Of a DNA stretch of 51,398 bases, positions 17,852-26,599 are shown piece by piece (position 1 is the stretch's first letter; each line of letters opens with the position of its first letter). The stretch is from CAYTBN01 sp964542165 (GTDB lineage: Bacteria; Myxococcota_A; UBA796; UBA9615; CAYRNR01). The stretch spans positions 1 through 51,398 of the forward strand of contig CAZITQ010000036.1 in NCBI GenBank assembly GCA_964542165.1. The letters run 5' to 3'. The translations under genes were made by a program, and so were the position numbers. Below the pieces are notes generated by a model. It saw only the letters and a list, made by a program, of their open reading frames with translations. It was not told where the DNA came from and did not search any database.

Positions 17852-17925
17852 AGGATTCTGCTTCGACGCGACGCGTCGACGGCAGCAATCCTGGCGAGTG
17901 ACGCTGCGGGCCGCACCCGAATGCG
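17852..17925 (-). repeat. 74-bp two-hairpin dispersed element, copy 1
   Basis: Read on the minus strand, it begins at the first base after the sulfatase stop codon. It matches 48682-48755 at 61 of 74 positions without a gap. It contains a first stem (CGGG/CCCG) and a second long imperfect palindrome beginning AGGATTGCTGC and ending GCAGAATCCT. It may act as a transcription terminator or mRNA 3'-end structure, or be a REP-like mobile palindrome. Confidence 0.75.
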
Positions 17926-19881
17926 CTACTCGATGTAGCCCAGCTGGCGGAGCTGCTCCCTGGCCGCCTCGTCCAGCTCGGGAGGAGCTCCCCCTTCGAA
18001 GGTGGTCCCGACCTCGGCGTCCAGGCGAGGCATGCCCTTGAGCGCGGTGATCGCCTTCAGCTCCTCCTCCAGCTCCTGGCGTCGGAACAGGGTCATGGCG
18101 CCGTTGGCGATGTCGGTGGTCTCGCCCGGGTCGTTGGCCAGGTCGAAGAGGTGGGTCGAGAAGTTGCCGTGCTCCCAGTGCTGGACCAGCTTGAGGTCGC
18201 CGTTGCGGTAGGTCCGGTAGCGGCCCCAGGGGCTGACCAGGGGGCCCTCGCCGTTGGCGGTGCCGGGCGCGAAGCGGGCCGACAGTAGCTCCTCCTCGAA
18301 GCGCTCGGCGATCACCGGCTGGCCCACGACGAAGGGCTCGCCCTCCACCCGCGGCTCCAGCGCCGGCAGCAGGGAGTCCACCTGCAGGTGGTCCGGTGCC
18401 GGAAGGTCCACCAGATCGTAGATGGTGGCGAAGGTGCCCAGGGTCGAGATGGGCTCGGGCACCCGGCTCCCGGAGGGGATCTTCGAGGGGTAGCGGATGG
18501 CGAACGGCACCCAGAGATCCTGCTCGTACAGGGACGAGACATGGCCGAACGCGCCGTGTTCGCCCACGTGCTCACCGTGGTCGGCCAGCACCACGAACAC
18601 CGTGTCGTCCAGGGTGCCCCGCTGGCGCCACTGGTCGAGGATCTGGCCCAGCAGGAAGTCGGTGTACTGCACCCCGCCGTCGTACATGTCGACGATGGGC
18701 TGGTGGATCCGCTCGAACTCCTCGTCGGTCAGCTGGCGTCCCATCTGGACGCCGAAGGCGATCTGGCCCACGGCCCGCAGCTCGCCCAGCGGCAGGTCGG
18801 TGTAGGCGTAGCGGTACTCCTCGGGCAGCTGGTGGAAGGGGAAGTGGGCCTCGAGGAAGTTGACGAACACGAAGGCCGGCGGGGCGTCGTCGGGCCTCGA
18901 CGCCATCCACGAGGCCACGTTGTCCACCACCTGGCCGCCCCCCTTGTCCTTGGCCGTGACGCCCAGGGAGTCGACGATCCGGTAGATGAAGCTGAACCCG
19001 CGGCCGCCGGCGCCGGTGATCCAGGCCTGGTCGGACCACTCGAAGCCCCGGGTCAAGCCGAAGCTGGGGCTGATGTGGGGGTTGGCCGTGAAGCAGCGGG
19101 TCTCCCAGCCGGCCTCGCCCATGGCCTGGGCCAGGGTCGGGAACTTCTCGTCCAGCCAGCGGGTCTCCCCGTGGGCGTTGTGCACCGACGGGAAGGTGCC
19201 GGTGAACAGGGACGCGTGGGCCGGCAGGGACCAGGTGGCGGGCGCAGTGGCCTGCTCGAACAGCATCCCCTCGGACGCGAACTGATCGAAGACCGGGGTG
19301 GTGGGTCGGTCGTAGCCATACGCGGATACGTTCTCGGCCTTGACCGTGTCCATGACCACGAAGACCACGTCCGGCGCGTTCGCCGGCGGCGTGCCTCGGG
19401 TGGCGCTGGCCTGGATGTCGTAGCCCCCGGAGAGGGCGTGTTCGATGGTGGGCACCGCGATCAGCAGGACGGGCATGACCGCGGCGACGGCGACCACGGG
19501 CCACATCTTCTTGCCTGCGATCCAGCGGAACAGGAGGAACAGCAGCAGAGCCACCACCGACGGCGCGACCCACATCTGCAGCTTGGTGGGGTCCACCGCC
19601 ACGTATCGCTCGAGCGCGATCCAGGTGACCGCGAGGGCGGCAGGGTGCAGCCAGCGCCCCGGTCGCAGCGCGAACAGGGGGCACCACAGCAGCCCTGCCA
19701 CCACCGCCAGCGGCACCTCCATCAGGATCGACTTGGCCACGAACCAGGGCATGGGAGGCATGCCCAGCGACAGGATCAGGCCGACGCCGATGGCCAGGTG
19801 CACGATCCCCACGGCCAGGCCGAAGCCCAGGCCCCCCGTCAGACCATCTCGGATCCACTTCACAGCTGATGTCTTTGCCAT
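17926..19881 (-). CDS. Membrane-anchored sulfatase (alkaline-phosphatase superfamily)
   Basis: A protein of 651 aa. Residues 1-155 contain about five hydrophobic helices; then a periplasmic sulfatase domain starts at PDVVFVVMDTVKAENVSAYGY. The active-site region reads WSLPAHASLFTG: Ser in place of the formylglycine Cys and His in place of Arg, a form common in sulfatase-like hydrolases. Metal ligands are seen in VVMDT and LADHGEHVGEHG. The protein ends QLRQLGYIE, a typical sulfatase terminus. The N-terminal membrane part suggests action on a membrane or envelope substrate (sulfate or phospho-ester); the substrate is not predictable. It is divergent from the gene at 20106. Confidence 0.88.
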   Translation of the reverse strand: MAKTSAVKWIRDGLTGGLGFGLAVGIVHLAIGVGLILSLGMPPMPWFVAKSILMEVPLAVVAGLLWCPLFALRPGRWLHPAALAVTWIALERYVAVDPTKLQMWVAPSVVALLLFLLFRWIAGKKMWPVVAVAAVMPVLLIAVPTIEHALSGGYDIQASATRGTPPANAPDVVFVVMDTVKAENVSAYGYDRPTTPVFDQFASEGMLFEQATAPATWSLPAHASLFTGTFPSVHNAHGETRWLDEKFPTLAQAMGEAGWETRCFTANPHISPSFGLTRGFEWSDQAWITGAGGRGFSFIYRIVDSLGVTAKDKGGGQVVDNVASWMASRPDDAPPAFVFVNFLEAHFPFHQLPEEYRYAYTDLPLGELRAVGQIAFGVQMGRQLTDEEFERIHQPIVDMYDGGVQYTDFLLGQILDQWRQRGTLDDTVFVVLADHGEHVGEHGAFGHVSSLYEQDLWVPFAIRYPSKIPSGSRVPEPISTLGTFATIYDLVDLPAPDHLQVDSLLPALEPRVEGEPFVVGQPVIAERFEEELLSARFAPGTANGEGPLVSPWGRYRTYRNGDLKLVQHWEHGNFSTHLFDLANDPGETTDIANGAMTLFRRQELEEELKAITALKGMPRLDAEVGTTFEGGAPPELDEAAREQLRQLGYIE

Positions 19882-20105
19882 GGGTCTTCCCCACCCGCGG
19901 CGGGTCGTTCTCTCTTCTCCGCGCTCCGGGTCTCACCGTCCCGCTCAACACCGCAGGCGGCGAGGTCGTTCCGTCCACCCGTCCTGCGGACGGCGACGCT
20001 TCTTTACCACGAACGCAGGGTAGCCGGGCGTTGCGAGCAACCCAACCCCTATCGCCCGGGGGCCGCCTCTGACAGGCTTCCATCCCAGGCGACGAGGAAC
20101 CCCCG

Positions 20106-22136
20106 ATGTCCGAGACCCCCGAACGAACTCTCCGCGATCCCCTGGCGGATCGGGCCCGGCTCCTCGATTCCTGGTCGCGGGCCCTCGCCGCCCGGCGGGA
20201 GGATCTGCAGCGCGAGCGCGGCGCCTTCGGGCCCGCCGACGATTCGACGCCAGGGTCGCTTGACGGGCGCCTCCATGCCCTCCTGGAGGGGGAGATCCGG
20301 GGGCTCCTCATCGCCGCGGAGCTGCACCGGATCGAGGAGATCGAAGGCGCGCTCGCCGGCCACCTCGGGCGGCTGGAGGCCCTGCGAAGCGCCCCGGGCG
20401 CCCCGGGGGACCGGGACCGGATCGCCTTCGACCTGACTCTCGTGGTCGACGCGTTGGGGGACAGCGACCTGAGCGACCTGTTCCCGACGGGCGCTCCCCG
20501 GGGCCTGGATCCCCTCCGGCGCTGGGAGGCCTTCGAGGTCGCCCGGAGCGCAGCGCTCCGTCCCGACGTTGGGATGGCGGAGCTCGAAGAGGCGTTTGGC
20601 CGCGAATGGCGCGGGTTCGTGGACGCTGGCCCCGGCGAGAAGCTGGAGCGGATCGCCGACCTGCTCACCCGCGGGGCCGTGCCCCGGCCGCAGGGCTCGC
20701 ACGGGGCACACCGGACCTTCCAGGCTCTCCACGGCGAGGCCGGGGAGCAGGCGGCACAGAGGGCTGGAGTACCCGCAGCGATCCTCGAGCACGTCCGTGC
20801 GAAGGCCACGATCCGTCAGCTGGTGGCACTCCATACCCGGGGCCCCACCGCGGTGCGCTCCCTCCAGCAGCTGTACTTCACCCTCGGATCCATCGAGCAC
20901 TTCAAGGTGCTCGAGGTGCTGATGGGCAGCCGGTTCGTGGTCCCCTACCGGGTGTGGCGGGCCGGGCTGGTGATCCGGATCCTCCGGCTCCTGCGGGGGC
21001 ACTATCCGTCCGTGAAGATCGCGGTCACCGGCTCGGTGGGGATCCGGGGCCTGCTGAGAAAGAGGACGCCCTCCCAGCGCAGGAGAGAGCTGGACACGGC
21101 CAAGGACCTGGACATCACCATCACCGGCCATGGCCAGGTGGGTCGCGCCCAGCTCAGCCTGGAGCGGTTGTTCCGTTCCCTGTTCGGCGATGGCTGGATC
21201 CGTGAGCTGGACATGACCCTGTTCGGCGATCCGCGGATGGCGATGGAAGAGCCCCTCACCCGCTTGCTCACGCGGGAGCTGGGCCGCTCCCGGGCTGCGA
21301 GCCGCCTGCGCAAGCGGATTCGCGGCTGGGTCGACGAGGCCCTCGCGGCCTACGACCAGCACGCCCGTCGGGAGGTGCGGCTCCGTAACCGGGACATCCT
21401 CGCCGAGGCCTGGGGGGTGGAGAGGACCCGGGGCTGGTACGAGGACCGGGGGTGGGCCTGGCCCGACGACACCCCCGACCGGGAGGCGACCGCCACGGGA
21501 CCGCTGGACCCCGAGGCACGGGCGCGGCACCTCGAGGAGCTGGACGACCTGAGGGCTCGGATGGCTGCGCGCGGCGCCCGGCTGGTGCAGCTCGACAAGC
21601 GGGGGCAACCCGACACCGAGGAGGTCGGCGCCTTCCGGAGCGACCTGGGCGACTACGCGAAGGTCTACCACCGGTTGATGGCCGGCACACCCGGAGCCTA
21701 CGTCCTCCGGGGAACCCGGAAGCTGTGGGTCATCGACCGCGAGGCCATCCTGCCCCGATTCTCGGACAACACGTCGAGCACCCACGACGACAACGTGCTC
21801 GAGCACTTCGGGCTCGGCTGGCGCTACACCACGCCGGGGCACGTGGACGTGATCAAGGCGGCCAAGTACTGGCCCCGGCTGCTGGAGAGCCGCGGGGAAG
21901 CGGTCTCCTCGCTGCCCAGCGGCAAGAACGTCGAGGCGCTGATCCAGGTCGCGGCCGAGATCAAGGCCGCCAAGGATGCGGCGGCAGCGGACGCGAACCT
22001 GACGTCGTTCTACGACCTGCCCGCGGACGCCGCGACCCTGGCCTTCGTCGAGGACCTGCAGTCCGCGGGCGCGGCGGTGGTCGAGGACCGCTTCGGGGTG
22101 TGTAGTAGGGAAAAGGAGGGGGCATGCACAGGCTGA
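20106..22136 (+). CDS. Unrecognised large cytoplasmic protein with nucleotidyltransferase-like motifs
   Basis: A protein of 676 aa with no signal peptide or membrane helix. I do not recognise the family. Residues 304-340 read KIAVTGSVGIRG, then KDLDITITG: the order Gly-Ser, then Asp-x-Asp (334-336), suggests the Pol-beta nucleotidyltransferase core hG[GS]...DhD, although the spacing of about 23 residues is longer than usual. A third acidic residue could be Asp369 in ELDMTLFGD. The N-terminal 300 residues are helical. AGGAA precedes the start. Its last 13 bp overlap the serpin gene, whose strong AGGAGGG lies inside this gene. Enzymatic activity is inference only. Confidence 0.7.
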   Translation: MSETPERTLRDPLADRARLLDSWSRALAARREDLQRERGAFGPADDSTPGSLDGRLHALLEGEIRGLLIAAELHRIEEIEGALAGHLGRLEALRSAPGAPGDRDRIAFDLTLVVDALGDSDLSDLFPTGAPRGLDPLRRWEAFEVARSAALRPDVGMAELEEAFGREWRGFVDAGPGEKLERIADLLTRGAVPRPQGSHGAHRTFQALHGEAGEQAAQRAGVPAAILEHVRAKATIRQLVALHTRGPTAVRSLQQLYFTLGSIEHFKVLEVLMGSRFVVPYRVWRAGLVIRILRLLRGHYPSVKIAVTGSVGIRGLLRKRTPSQRRRELDTAKDLDITITGHGQVGRAQLSLERLFRSLFGDGWIRELDMTLFGDPRMAMEEPLTRLLTRELGRSRAASRLRKRIRGWVDEALAAYDQHARREVRLRNRDILAEAWGVERTRGWYEDRGWAWPDDTPDREATATGPLDPEARARHLEELDDLRARMAARGARLVQLDKRGQPDTEEVGAFRSDLGDYAKVYHRLMAGTPGAYVLRGTRKLWVIDREAILPRFSDNTSSTHDDNVLEHFGLGWRYTTPGHVDVIKAAKYWPRLLESRGEAVSSLPSGKNVEALIQVAAEIKAAKDAAAADANLTSFYDLPADAATLAFVEDLQSAGAAVVEDRFGVCSREKEGACTG

Positions 22137-23389
22137 CGAGAGGTAGGGTGGCCAGCGCCCTGGCGACGGCCACGGTGGCGATCGGGCTCACCCCGGGTTG
22201 TCCGACCGGAGGATCGCCGGGGGACGACGACGACACGACCGGTGAGGCTCTGACCGACGAGGAGCAGGTGGTCCGCGGCAACAACGACCTGGCCGTCGGC
22301 CTCTACCAGCAGAACCGGGAGGAGAGCGGCAACCTCTTCCTCTCCCCCTTCAGCATCACGGCCGCCCTCTCGATGACCTACGCCGGGGCGGAGCAGAACA
22401 CCGAATCCCAGATGGCCGATGTCCTGGGCGTGGGAATCGCCGAGCCCGACTGGCACACCCACCTGGGCGGGCTGACCCGGGATCTGTCCGGCGACCAGGG
22501 TCGTGGGTACACCCTGCACGTGGCCAACGCGGTCTGGGGCCAGGACCAGCTTCCGTTCCACGACGCGTACGTCGACGTGCTGGACGCGGACTACGGCGCC
22601 CCCCTGCAGACGACGGACTTCGCGGCCGACCCCGACGCGGCGCTGGCGCTCATCAACGGGTGGGTCGCGGACCACACCGAGGGGCTGATCCAGGACCTGT
22701 TCCGGACCGGGGACATCGACGAGTTCACCCGGCTGGTGCTGGCCAACGCGATCTACTTCCAGGCCACCTGGGCGCGACAGTTCGACGAGGACGACACCTG
22801 GGCGGCGGGCTTCCGCGTGGAGGGCAACTACGAGGACGCGTGGATGATGCACATGACCTCGACCTTCCCGGTGTACGACGACGAGGAGGTGAAGGTCCTC
22901 GAGATGCCGTACACCGACGAGGAGGCCTCGATGGTGTTCGTGCTCCCGGTGGAGAACGACGGCCTGGCCCATGTGGAGCAGGGCCTGACCCGCGAGAAGC
23001 TCGAGGGCTGGATCGACGGCCTGGCCGACGAGACCGCCGACGTCGCCCTACCCCGGTTCCGGATCGACTTCGAGACCCCCCTGGCCGACAACCTGAAGCT
23101 GCAGGGCATGACCGACGCCTTCAATCCGGTGGCCGCCGACTTCAGCGGGATCGCCCCCCTCGACGCGGTGGACGGCGCTCTCTTCCTGCGTGGCCTCCGC
23201 CACAAGGCCCACGTCGGAGTCGGCGAAGAGGGCACCGAGGCGGCTGCGGCCACCGGCGTGGCCGTCGGCGACGACGACGACACCGACATCTTCGTCTTCC
23301 ACGCCAACCACCCCTTCCTGTTCCTGATCCGAGACCGGGTCAGCGGGGCGATCCTGTTCCTGGGACGGGTGTCCGAGCCCGGCGCCTGA
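22124..23389 (+). CDS. Serpin (I4 family) lipoprotein
   Basis: A protein of 421 aa with signal peptide, lipobox LTPGC and Pro at +2, then an acidic linker GDDDDTT. The serpin fold is clear: SGNLFLSPFSITAALSMTYAGA, TRLVLANAIYFQATWARQFDEDDT, EEASMVFVLPVE, VALPRFRIDFE and the C-terminal HPFLFLIRDRVSGAILFLGRV. The inhibitory hinge is GEEGTEAAAAT (367-377), with small residues at P12-P9, so it should inhibit proteases by the conformational trap. The cleavage region is GDDDDTD (382-388), giving Asp at P1 by counting from either end. It probably sits on the cell surface. It overlaps the previous gene by 13 bp. Confidence 0.92.
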   Translation: MHRLTRGRVASALATATVAIGLTPGCPTGGSPGDDDDTTGEALTDEEQVVRGNNDLAVGLYQQNREESGNLFLSPFSITAALSMTYAGAEQNTESQMADVLGVGIAEPDWHTHLGGLTRDLSGDQGRGYTLHVANAVWGQDQLPFHDAYVDVLDADYGAPLQTTDFAADPDAALALINGWVADHTEGLIQDLFRTGDIDEFTRLVLANAIYFQATWARQFDEDDTWAAGFRVEGNYEDAWMMHMTSTFPVYDDEEVKVLEMPYTDEEASMVFVLPVENDGLAHVEQGLTREKLEGWIDGLADETADVALPRFRIDFETPLADNLKLQGMTDAFNPVAADFSGIAPLDAVDGALFLRGLRHKAHVGVGEEGTEAAAATGVAVGDDDDTDIFVFHANHPFLFLIRDRVSGAILFLGRVSEPGA

Positions 23390-23395
23390 TCCGGG

Positions 23396-23797
23396 TCAGC
23401 CTGGTGAGAATTCGACCTCGAAGGTCACGTGCCCGTCCGGGGGGCTGGACAGGTAGATCTTCGTCGGCGACCACTCGGCCACGCACTCGCCCAGCGACTC
23501 CGAGCCGGTGGTGTTGTCCCGGACCCAGGCGGAGGAGGGGGCGCCGAACTCGATCCGCACGGTCACCGTACCGGCGAGGCCCTCGTCCGCCTTCAGGGCC
23601 TCCTCGTAGCACTTCACGAAGTAGCGCCGGTTGCTCTCCATGGCCTCGGTGTAGGCCACCACCCATTCGGGGGGGGCGTCGTCGCTCACCTCCGGGCCGC
23701 GGAGGGTGACCTGACCCTTGGGCCCGCAGCCGGACAGGGCCCATCCGAGGACGAAGATCGCCCCGAGGCACGCCACTCGCCGGACATCCACGCTCAC
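23396..23797 (-). CDS. AgmX/PglI C-terminal-like lipoprotein
   Basis: A protein of 133 aa from GTG 23797, which overlaps the previous stop as GTGA. The lipobox is LSGC. The mature domain has NRRYFVKCYEEALKADEGLAGTVTVRIEFG, a later Cys in LGECVAEW, and ends GHVTFEVEFSPG. This matches the small domain found at the C-terminus of myxobacterial AgmX/PglI gliding-motility proteins and related TonB-like periplasmic domains (two Cys, Y-[DE]-x-[AK]-L and an alternating beta ending). It is the last gene of the thiol-redox operon and may be a disulfide-containing client or scaffold there. It converges on the serpin gene with 6 bp between stops. Confidence 0.7.
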   Translation of the reverse strand: MSVDVRRVACLGAIFVLGWALSGCGPKGQVTLRGPEVSDDAPPEWVVAYTEAMESNRRYFVKCYEEALKADEGLAGTVTVRIEFGAPSSAWVRDNTTGSESLGECVAEWSPTKIYLSSPPDGHVTFEVEFSPG

Positions 23798-24408
23798 CCC
23801 CCGACGATCTTCTTGACCGTGGCGTAGTCGGGGGCCGAGACCGCGCCCACGCGGATGCAGCGGATCTTCTGGCCGGGATCCACGAAGAGGTGGATCGGGA
23901 TCGCGGCGCCCTCGTCCAGGCCCAGTTCGGTGAGCCAGGGGGTGACGGTGGCCTGGTCGGCGACCCGGGGGCCGGTGGGGGCGTCGGTGTGCTTGGCGCG
24001 GTAGGTGGACAGGTCGTCGGCCGAGGCGTCCACCGACACGTGCTCGACCGACACCGCGATGCCCTCGGCGGCCAGCTTCTCCTCCCAGCCGCGCATCAGG
24101 GGGACCTCCTCGATGCAGGGGCCGCACCAGGTGGCCCAGAGGCTGACCCAGGTCCAGGCGTCGCCGGTGGCCGGCGCCTCTCCGTCCATCTCCGGCCAGC
24201 TCAACGTCTTCGCGTCGGCGGCGTCGGACCGTACCTCGCAGAAGGCGTCCAGCTTGGTGCCCTTGTCCGGTTCGACCACCACGGCGTCGACCCGGGAGCG
24301 GGTGGGCGCCGGAGGTGCGTCACCGCCACCGCCGCAGCCGGGGACGGCCAGGGACACCAGTGCACACCCGAGGATCGCTCTCGTCAGCCGGGGAAGGACA
24401 CGCGTCAC
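23794..24408 (-). CDS. TlpA-like thioredoxin-fold lipoprotein
   Basis: A protein of 204 aa starting at GTG 24408 with GAGGAG upstream. The lipobox is AVPGC and a short low-complexity linker follows. The thioredoxin domain has WVSLWATWCGPCIEEVP: a CGPC active site near residues 95-98, in the TlpA/ResA style. The conserved cis-Pro region is AAIPIHLFVDPGQKI. It would reduce or isomerise disulfides outside the cytoplasm. It lies 25 bp after the OmpA-like gene and overlaps the AgmX/PglI-like gene. Together with VKOR-DsbA it suggests both an oxidising and a reducing thiol branch. Confidence 0.88.
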   Translation of the reverse strand: MTRVLPRLTRAILGCALVSLAVPGCGGGGDAPPAPTRSRVDAVVVEPDKGTKLDAFCEVRSDAADAKTLSWPEMDGEAPATGDAWTWVSLWATWCGPCIEEVPLMRGWEEKLAAEGIAVSVEHVSVDASADDLSTYRAKHTDAPTGPRVADQATVTPWLTELGLDEGAAIPIHLFVDPGQKIRCIRVGAVSAPDYATVKKIVGG

Positions 24409-24433
24409 GGAAGGCTCCTCGCCAGCAAGGGGG

Positions 24434-25063
24434 TCAGATCTGGCAATCGATCCAGGCCACGAAGGCCGACCGGTTCAGCTCCTTGGTGCGACACACCTCG
24501 GGATCGCCGCTCCGCTGCCAGCCGCAGAACTGCTTGTCCAGCTGGGCGAACTCCTCGCCCAGCCACAGCAGGCCGACCTCCCGGTCGAGATCCGGGTCGT
24601 CGAAGGTCGCCCGCAGGTGGTTCAGCACGGCCTCGCCGCGCTTCTGGGACAGGTTGCGGTTGGTGGTCGCCGAGCCGTCGGGCGACGCCCTGGCGACCAC
24701 CAGGAAGTAGCTCGCGCCCCGCTGGTCCGCGAAGATCGCGTCCAGCAGCGCCGAGTCACCCAGGTCCAGCTCGGCCGAGGCCAGATCGAACTGGATGATG
24801 CCCGCCCGGTCGGCCAGGGGGACGAACAGGGCGTTGAAGTCCGAACCGCTGATGGTCGCGACCTTGCGGGCCTCCAGGGGCTGACAACCCCGGACCTCAC
24901 CGCTGGCCTGCAGACCGCAGCTCTGCAGAACCCGCCGCAGGATCTTGCGCAGGTCGCCGTTGCAGTAGTCCTCGTCGGCGGCGGCGGCCACCGCGACATC
25001 GGGCTCGGCGTCCGGATCCGCGGCGGCCAGGCGCCGCTCCGCGGCACCCATCCAGAGGATCAC
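24434..25063 (-). CDS. Membrane-anchored OmpA-like domain protein
   Basis: About 209 aa if GTG 25063 is the start; the start is uncertain. The frame extends back with a hydrophobic stretch (ICLILPVCFVILWMG), and a rare CTG at 25084 would overlap the upstream stop. After the anchor and an Ala/Asp-rich spacer, a domain with OmpA-like pattern runs to the end: IIQFDLASAELDLGDSALLDAI, YFLVVARASPDGSATTNRNLSQKRGEAVLNHL, LWLGEE and ELNRSAFVAW. In OmpA relatives this fold binds peptidoglycan. Four extra Cys (CNG, SCGL, GCQ and FCGW) suggest disulfides, fitting its place between VKOR-DsbA and TlpA-like genes. Confidence 0.7.
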   Translation of the reverse strand: MILWMGAAERRLAAADPDAEPDVAVAAAADEDYCNGDLRKILRRVLQSCGLQASGEVRGCQPLEARKVATISGSDFNALFVPLADRAGIIQFDLASAELDLGDSALLDAIFADQRGASYFLVVARASPDGSATTNRNLSQKRGEAVLNHLRATFDDPDLDREVGLLWLGEEFAQLDKQFCGWQRSGDPEVCRTKELNRSAFVAWIDCQI

Positions 25064-25080
25064 GAAACAGACGGGCAGGA

Positions 25081-26355
25081 TCAGGCAGATCGCGCCGCGC
25101 TGGCCGGGGCCGGGCCCAGCATCCGCGACAGGGCGTAGTCCAGGCCGAGGTCGGTGTCCTCGTCGCAGAGCTTCACGCCGTCGACGAAGACCTGGGGCAT
25201 CATCACCGGCAGCTGGTTGGTCACCGCCCAACGCATGGATCGAGTGAGCCGGTTGCGGGTCTCCGGCGAGGAGACGCAGACCGCCAGATCGGGGAAGGCC
25301 TCCACCACCATCCGCCCGGCCCCGCCGGGGTCGTTCAGGGCCGCGGCGCGCAGGGCGTCCTGCTCGGCAAAGGCCCAACCCAGGACCCGGTGGGGGTCGT
25401 CACCGGCGCACAGTACGGCGGCGCTCACGTCACAGGCGCCCGGGTGGAGGGCCGAATTGACCATCCAGTTGCACTCGTCGTCCAGGGGGAACAGCAGCGC
25501 CTGCCGGTGCGCCTTGTCCCCGAGTCCCGACGCGGCGAAGCGCCGCTCGAAACCCCGGCACGCGGGGCACATGGGGTCGAGGACCTCGATCACGGGCACG
25601 CCGCCGGTGTTGCCGTCCAAGGGGACCAGCACGCCGTTCGGATCGTCGGGCTGGGTGAGCTCACCACAGGTGCCGATGAGCGAGGAGAAGTCCGGCGCCA
25701 GGGCCACGTAGACCACCAGGGGGAAGGCGACGAAGAGGCCGAGCTCTCCACCGGCGATCAGAGCGGCGGGGAGGAAGGACTCCCGGCGGGGGGCGGCCTC
25801 CTCGACCTCGTCCGGCTCGGCGTCTGCGGCCTCGTCCCAGCGGTCCCGGCCGCCGCCGCCCGAGGCCGCGCTGCGCCAGGCCCAGATCGCCGCCGCGAGC
25901 AGCACGAAGGAGGAGAGGTAGATGCCCACGCAGAGCTTGCACAGCTCCCCCAGGGCGACGATGGCGATGGTGCCCATCACCAGGGAGGTCGCCACCGGCA
26001 GCAGGCTCATGAGGACCAGCAGCAGGGTCGCGGTGGGGCTGTCCTGACGCCGGCCCGCGACCAGATCCACACCGCGGAACAGCAGGAACGCGAACACCGC
26101 CATCCCCGCGAGTGACAGGGGGATGCCGCCCCAGATCCAGCCCCGGAGCACCGACGAGTAGGGGCTCATCAGCGCGGCCGCACATCCGGACGACCCCGAC
26201 GCGTCCAGGGTGCCGAGACCGGGGATGAAGGAGCAGTGGATCCCGTGCAGCTGGCGGTCCAGGTGCTGGACGAAGTCGTAGGTCGACACGGCAGCGAACA
26301 GCAGGCCCGCCGCCGCGGCCAGGACGAACAGGATGGAGGCCGGTCTCGGTGTCAT
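25081..26355 (-). CDS. VKOR-DsbA fusion (vitamin K epoxide reductase homologue with thioredoxin-fold domain)
   Basis: A protein of 424 aa from ATG 26355. Residues 5-160 form a four- to five-helix VKOR domain: loop cysteines Cys41 and Cys58 (SGCAAALMSPYSSVLRG) and the membrane CxxC Cys139-Lys-Leu-Cys142. Residues about 205-225 are one more membrane helix. The C-terminal part is a DsbA/DsbG-like domain with CPAC at 263-266 and a cis-Pro in MMPQVFVDG. Natural VKOR-Trx fusions replace DsbB plus DsbA: quinone oxidises VKOR, which oxidises the Trx domain, which oxidises exported proteins. It heads the operon with the OmpA-like, TlpA-like and AgmX/PglI-like genes. Confidence 0.92.
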   Translation of the reverse strand: MTPRPASILFVLAAAAGLLFAAVSTYDFVQHLDRQLHGIHCSFIPGLGTLDASGSSGCAAALMSPYSSVLRGWIWGGIPLSLAGMAVFAFLLFRGVDLVAGRRQDSPTATLLLVLMSLLPVATSLVMGTIAIVALGELCKLCVGIYLSSFVLLAAAIWAWRSAASGGGGRDRWDEAADAEPDEVEEAAPRRESFLPAALIAGGELGLFVAFPLVVYVALAPDFSSLIGTCGELTQPDDPNGVLVPLDGNTGGVPVIEVLDPMCPACRGFERRFAASGLGDKAHRQALLFPLDDECNWMVNSALHPGACDVSAAVLCAGDDPHRVLGWAFAEQDALRAAALNDPGGAGRMVVEAFPDLAVCVSSPETRNRLTRSMRWAVTNQLPVMMPQVFVDGVKLCDEDTDLGLDYALSRMLGPAPASAARSA

Positions 26356-26445
26356 GGTGGCCGTGTTCGGTGGTTGCGATCCGGGTACGGGAGGCAAGGG
26401 CTCGGAGGACCGAGTTCAGGTGCCGGCGCCGGTTTCCGCTCCCAG

Positions 26446-26531
<86 letters not shown>

Positions 26532-26599
26532 CACTGCAGCGGGGCTCCCGGGCCGGCCGCGCCACCCACCGAGGTTGTGTTCATCGGGTCACGGCCGGA

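Larger units (their letters stand above)
17624..17925. other. 302-bp non-coding region upstream of the small protein gene
   Basis: No credible gene is seen; short open frames here lack ribosome sites and family features. It holds the 74-bp repeat element (17852-17925), a perfect inverted repeat at 17792-17804, and presumably the promoter for the minus-strand gene starting at 17623. Confidence 0.6.

Noticed and set aside
17652..17888. 78-aa minus-strand frame in the 302-bp gap
   Set aside because: No ribosome site and no family features; it runs through the repeat element.
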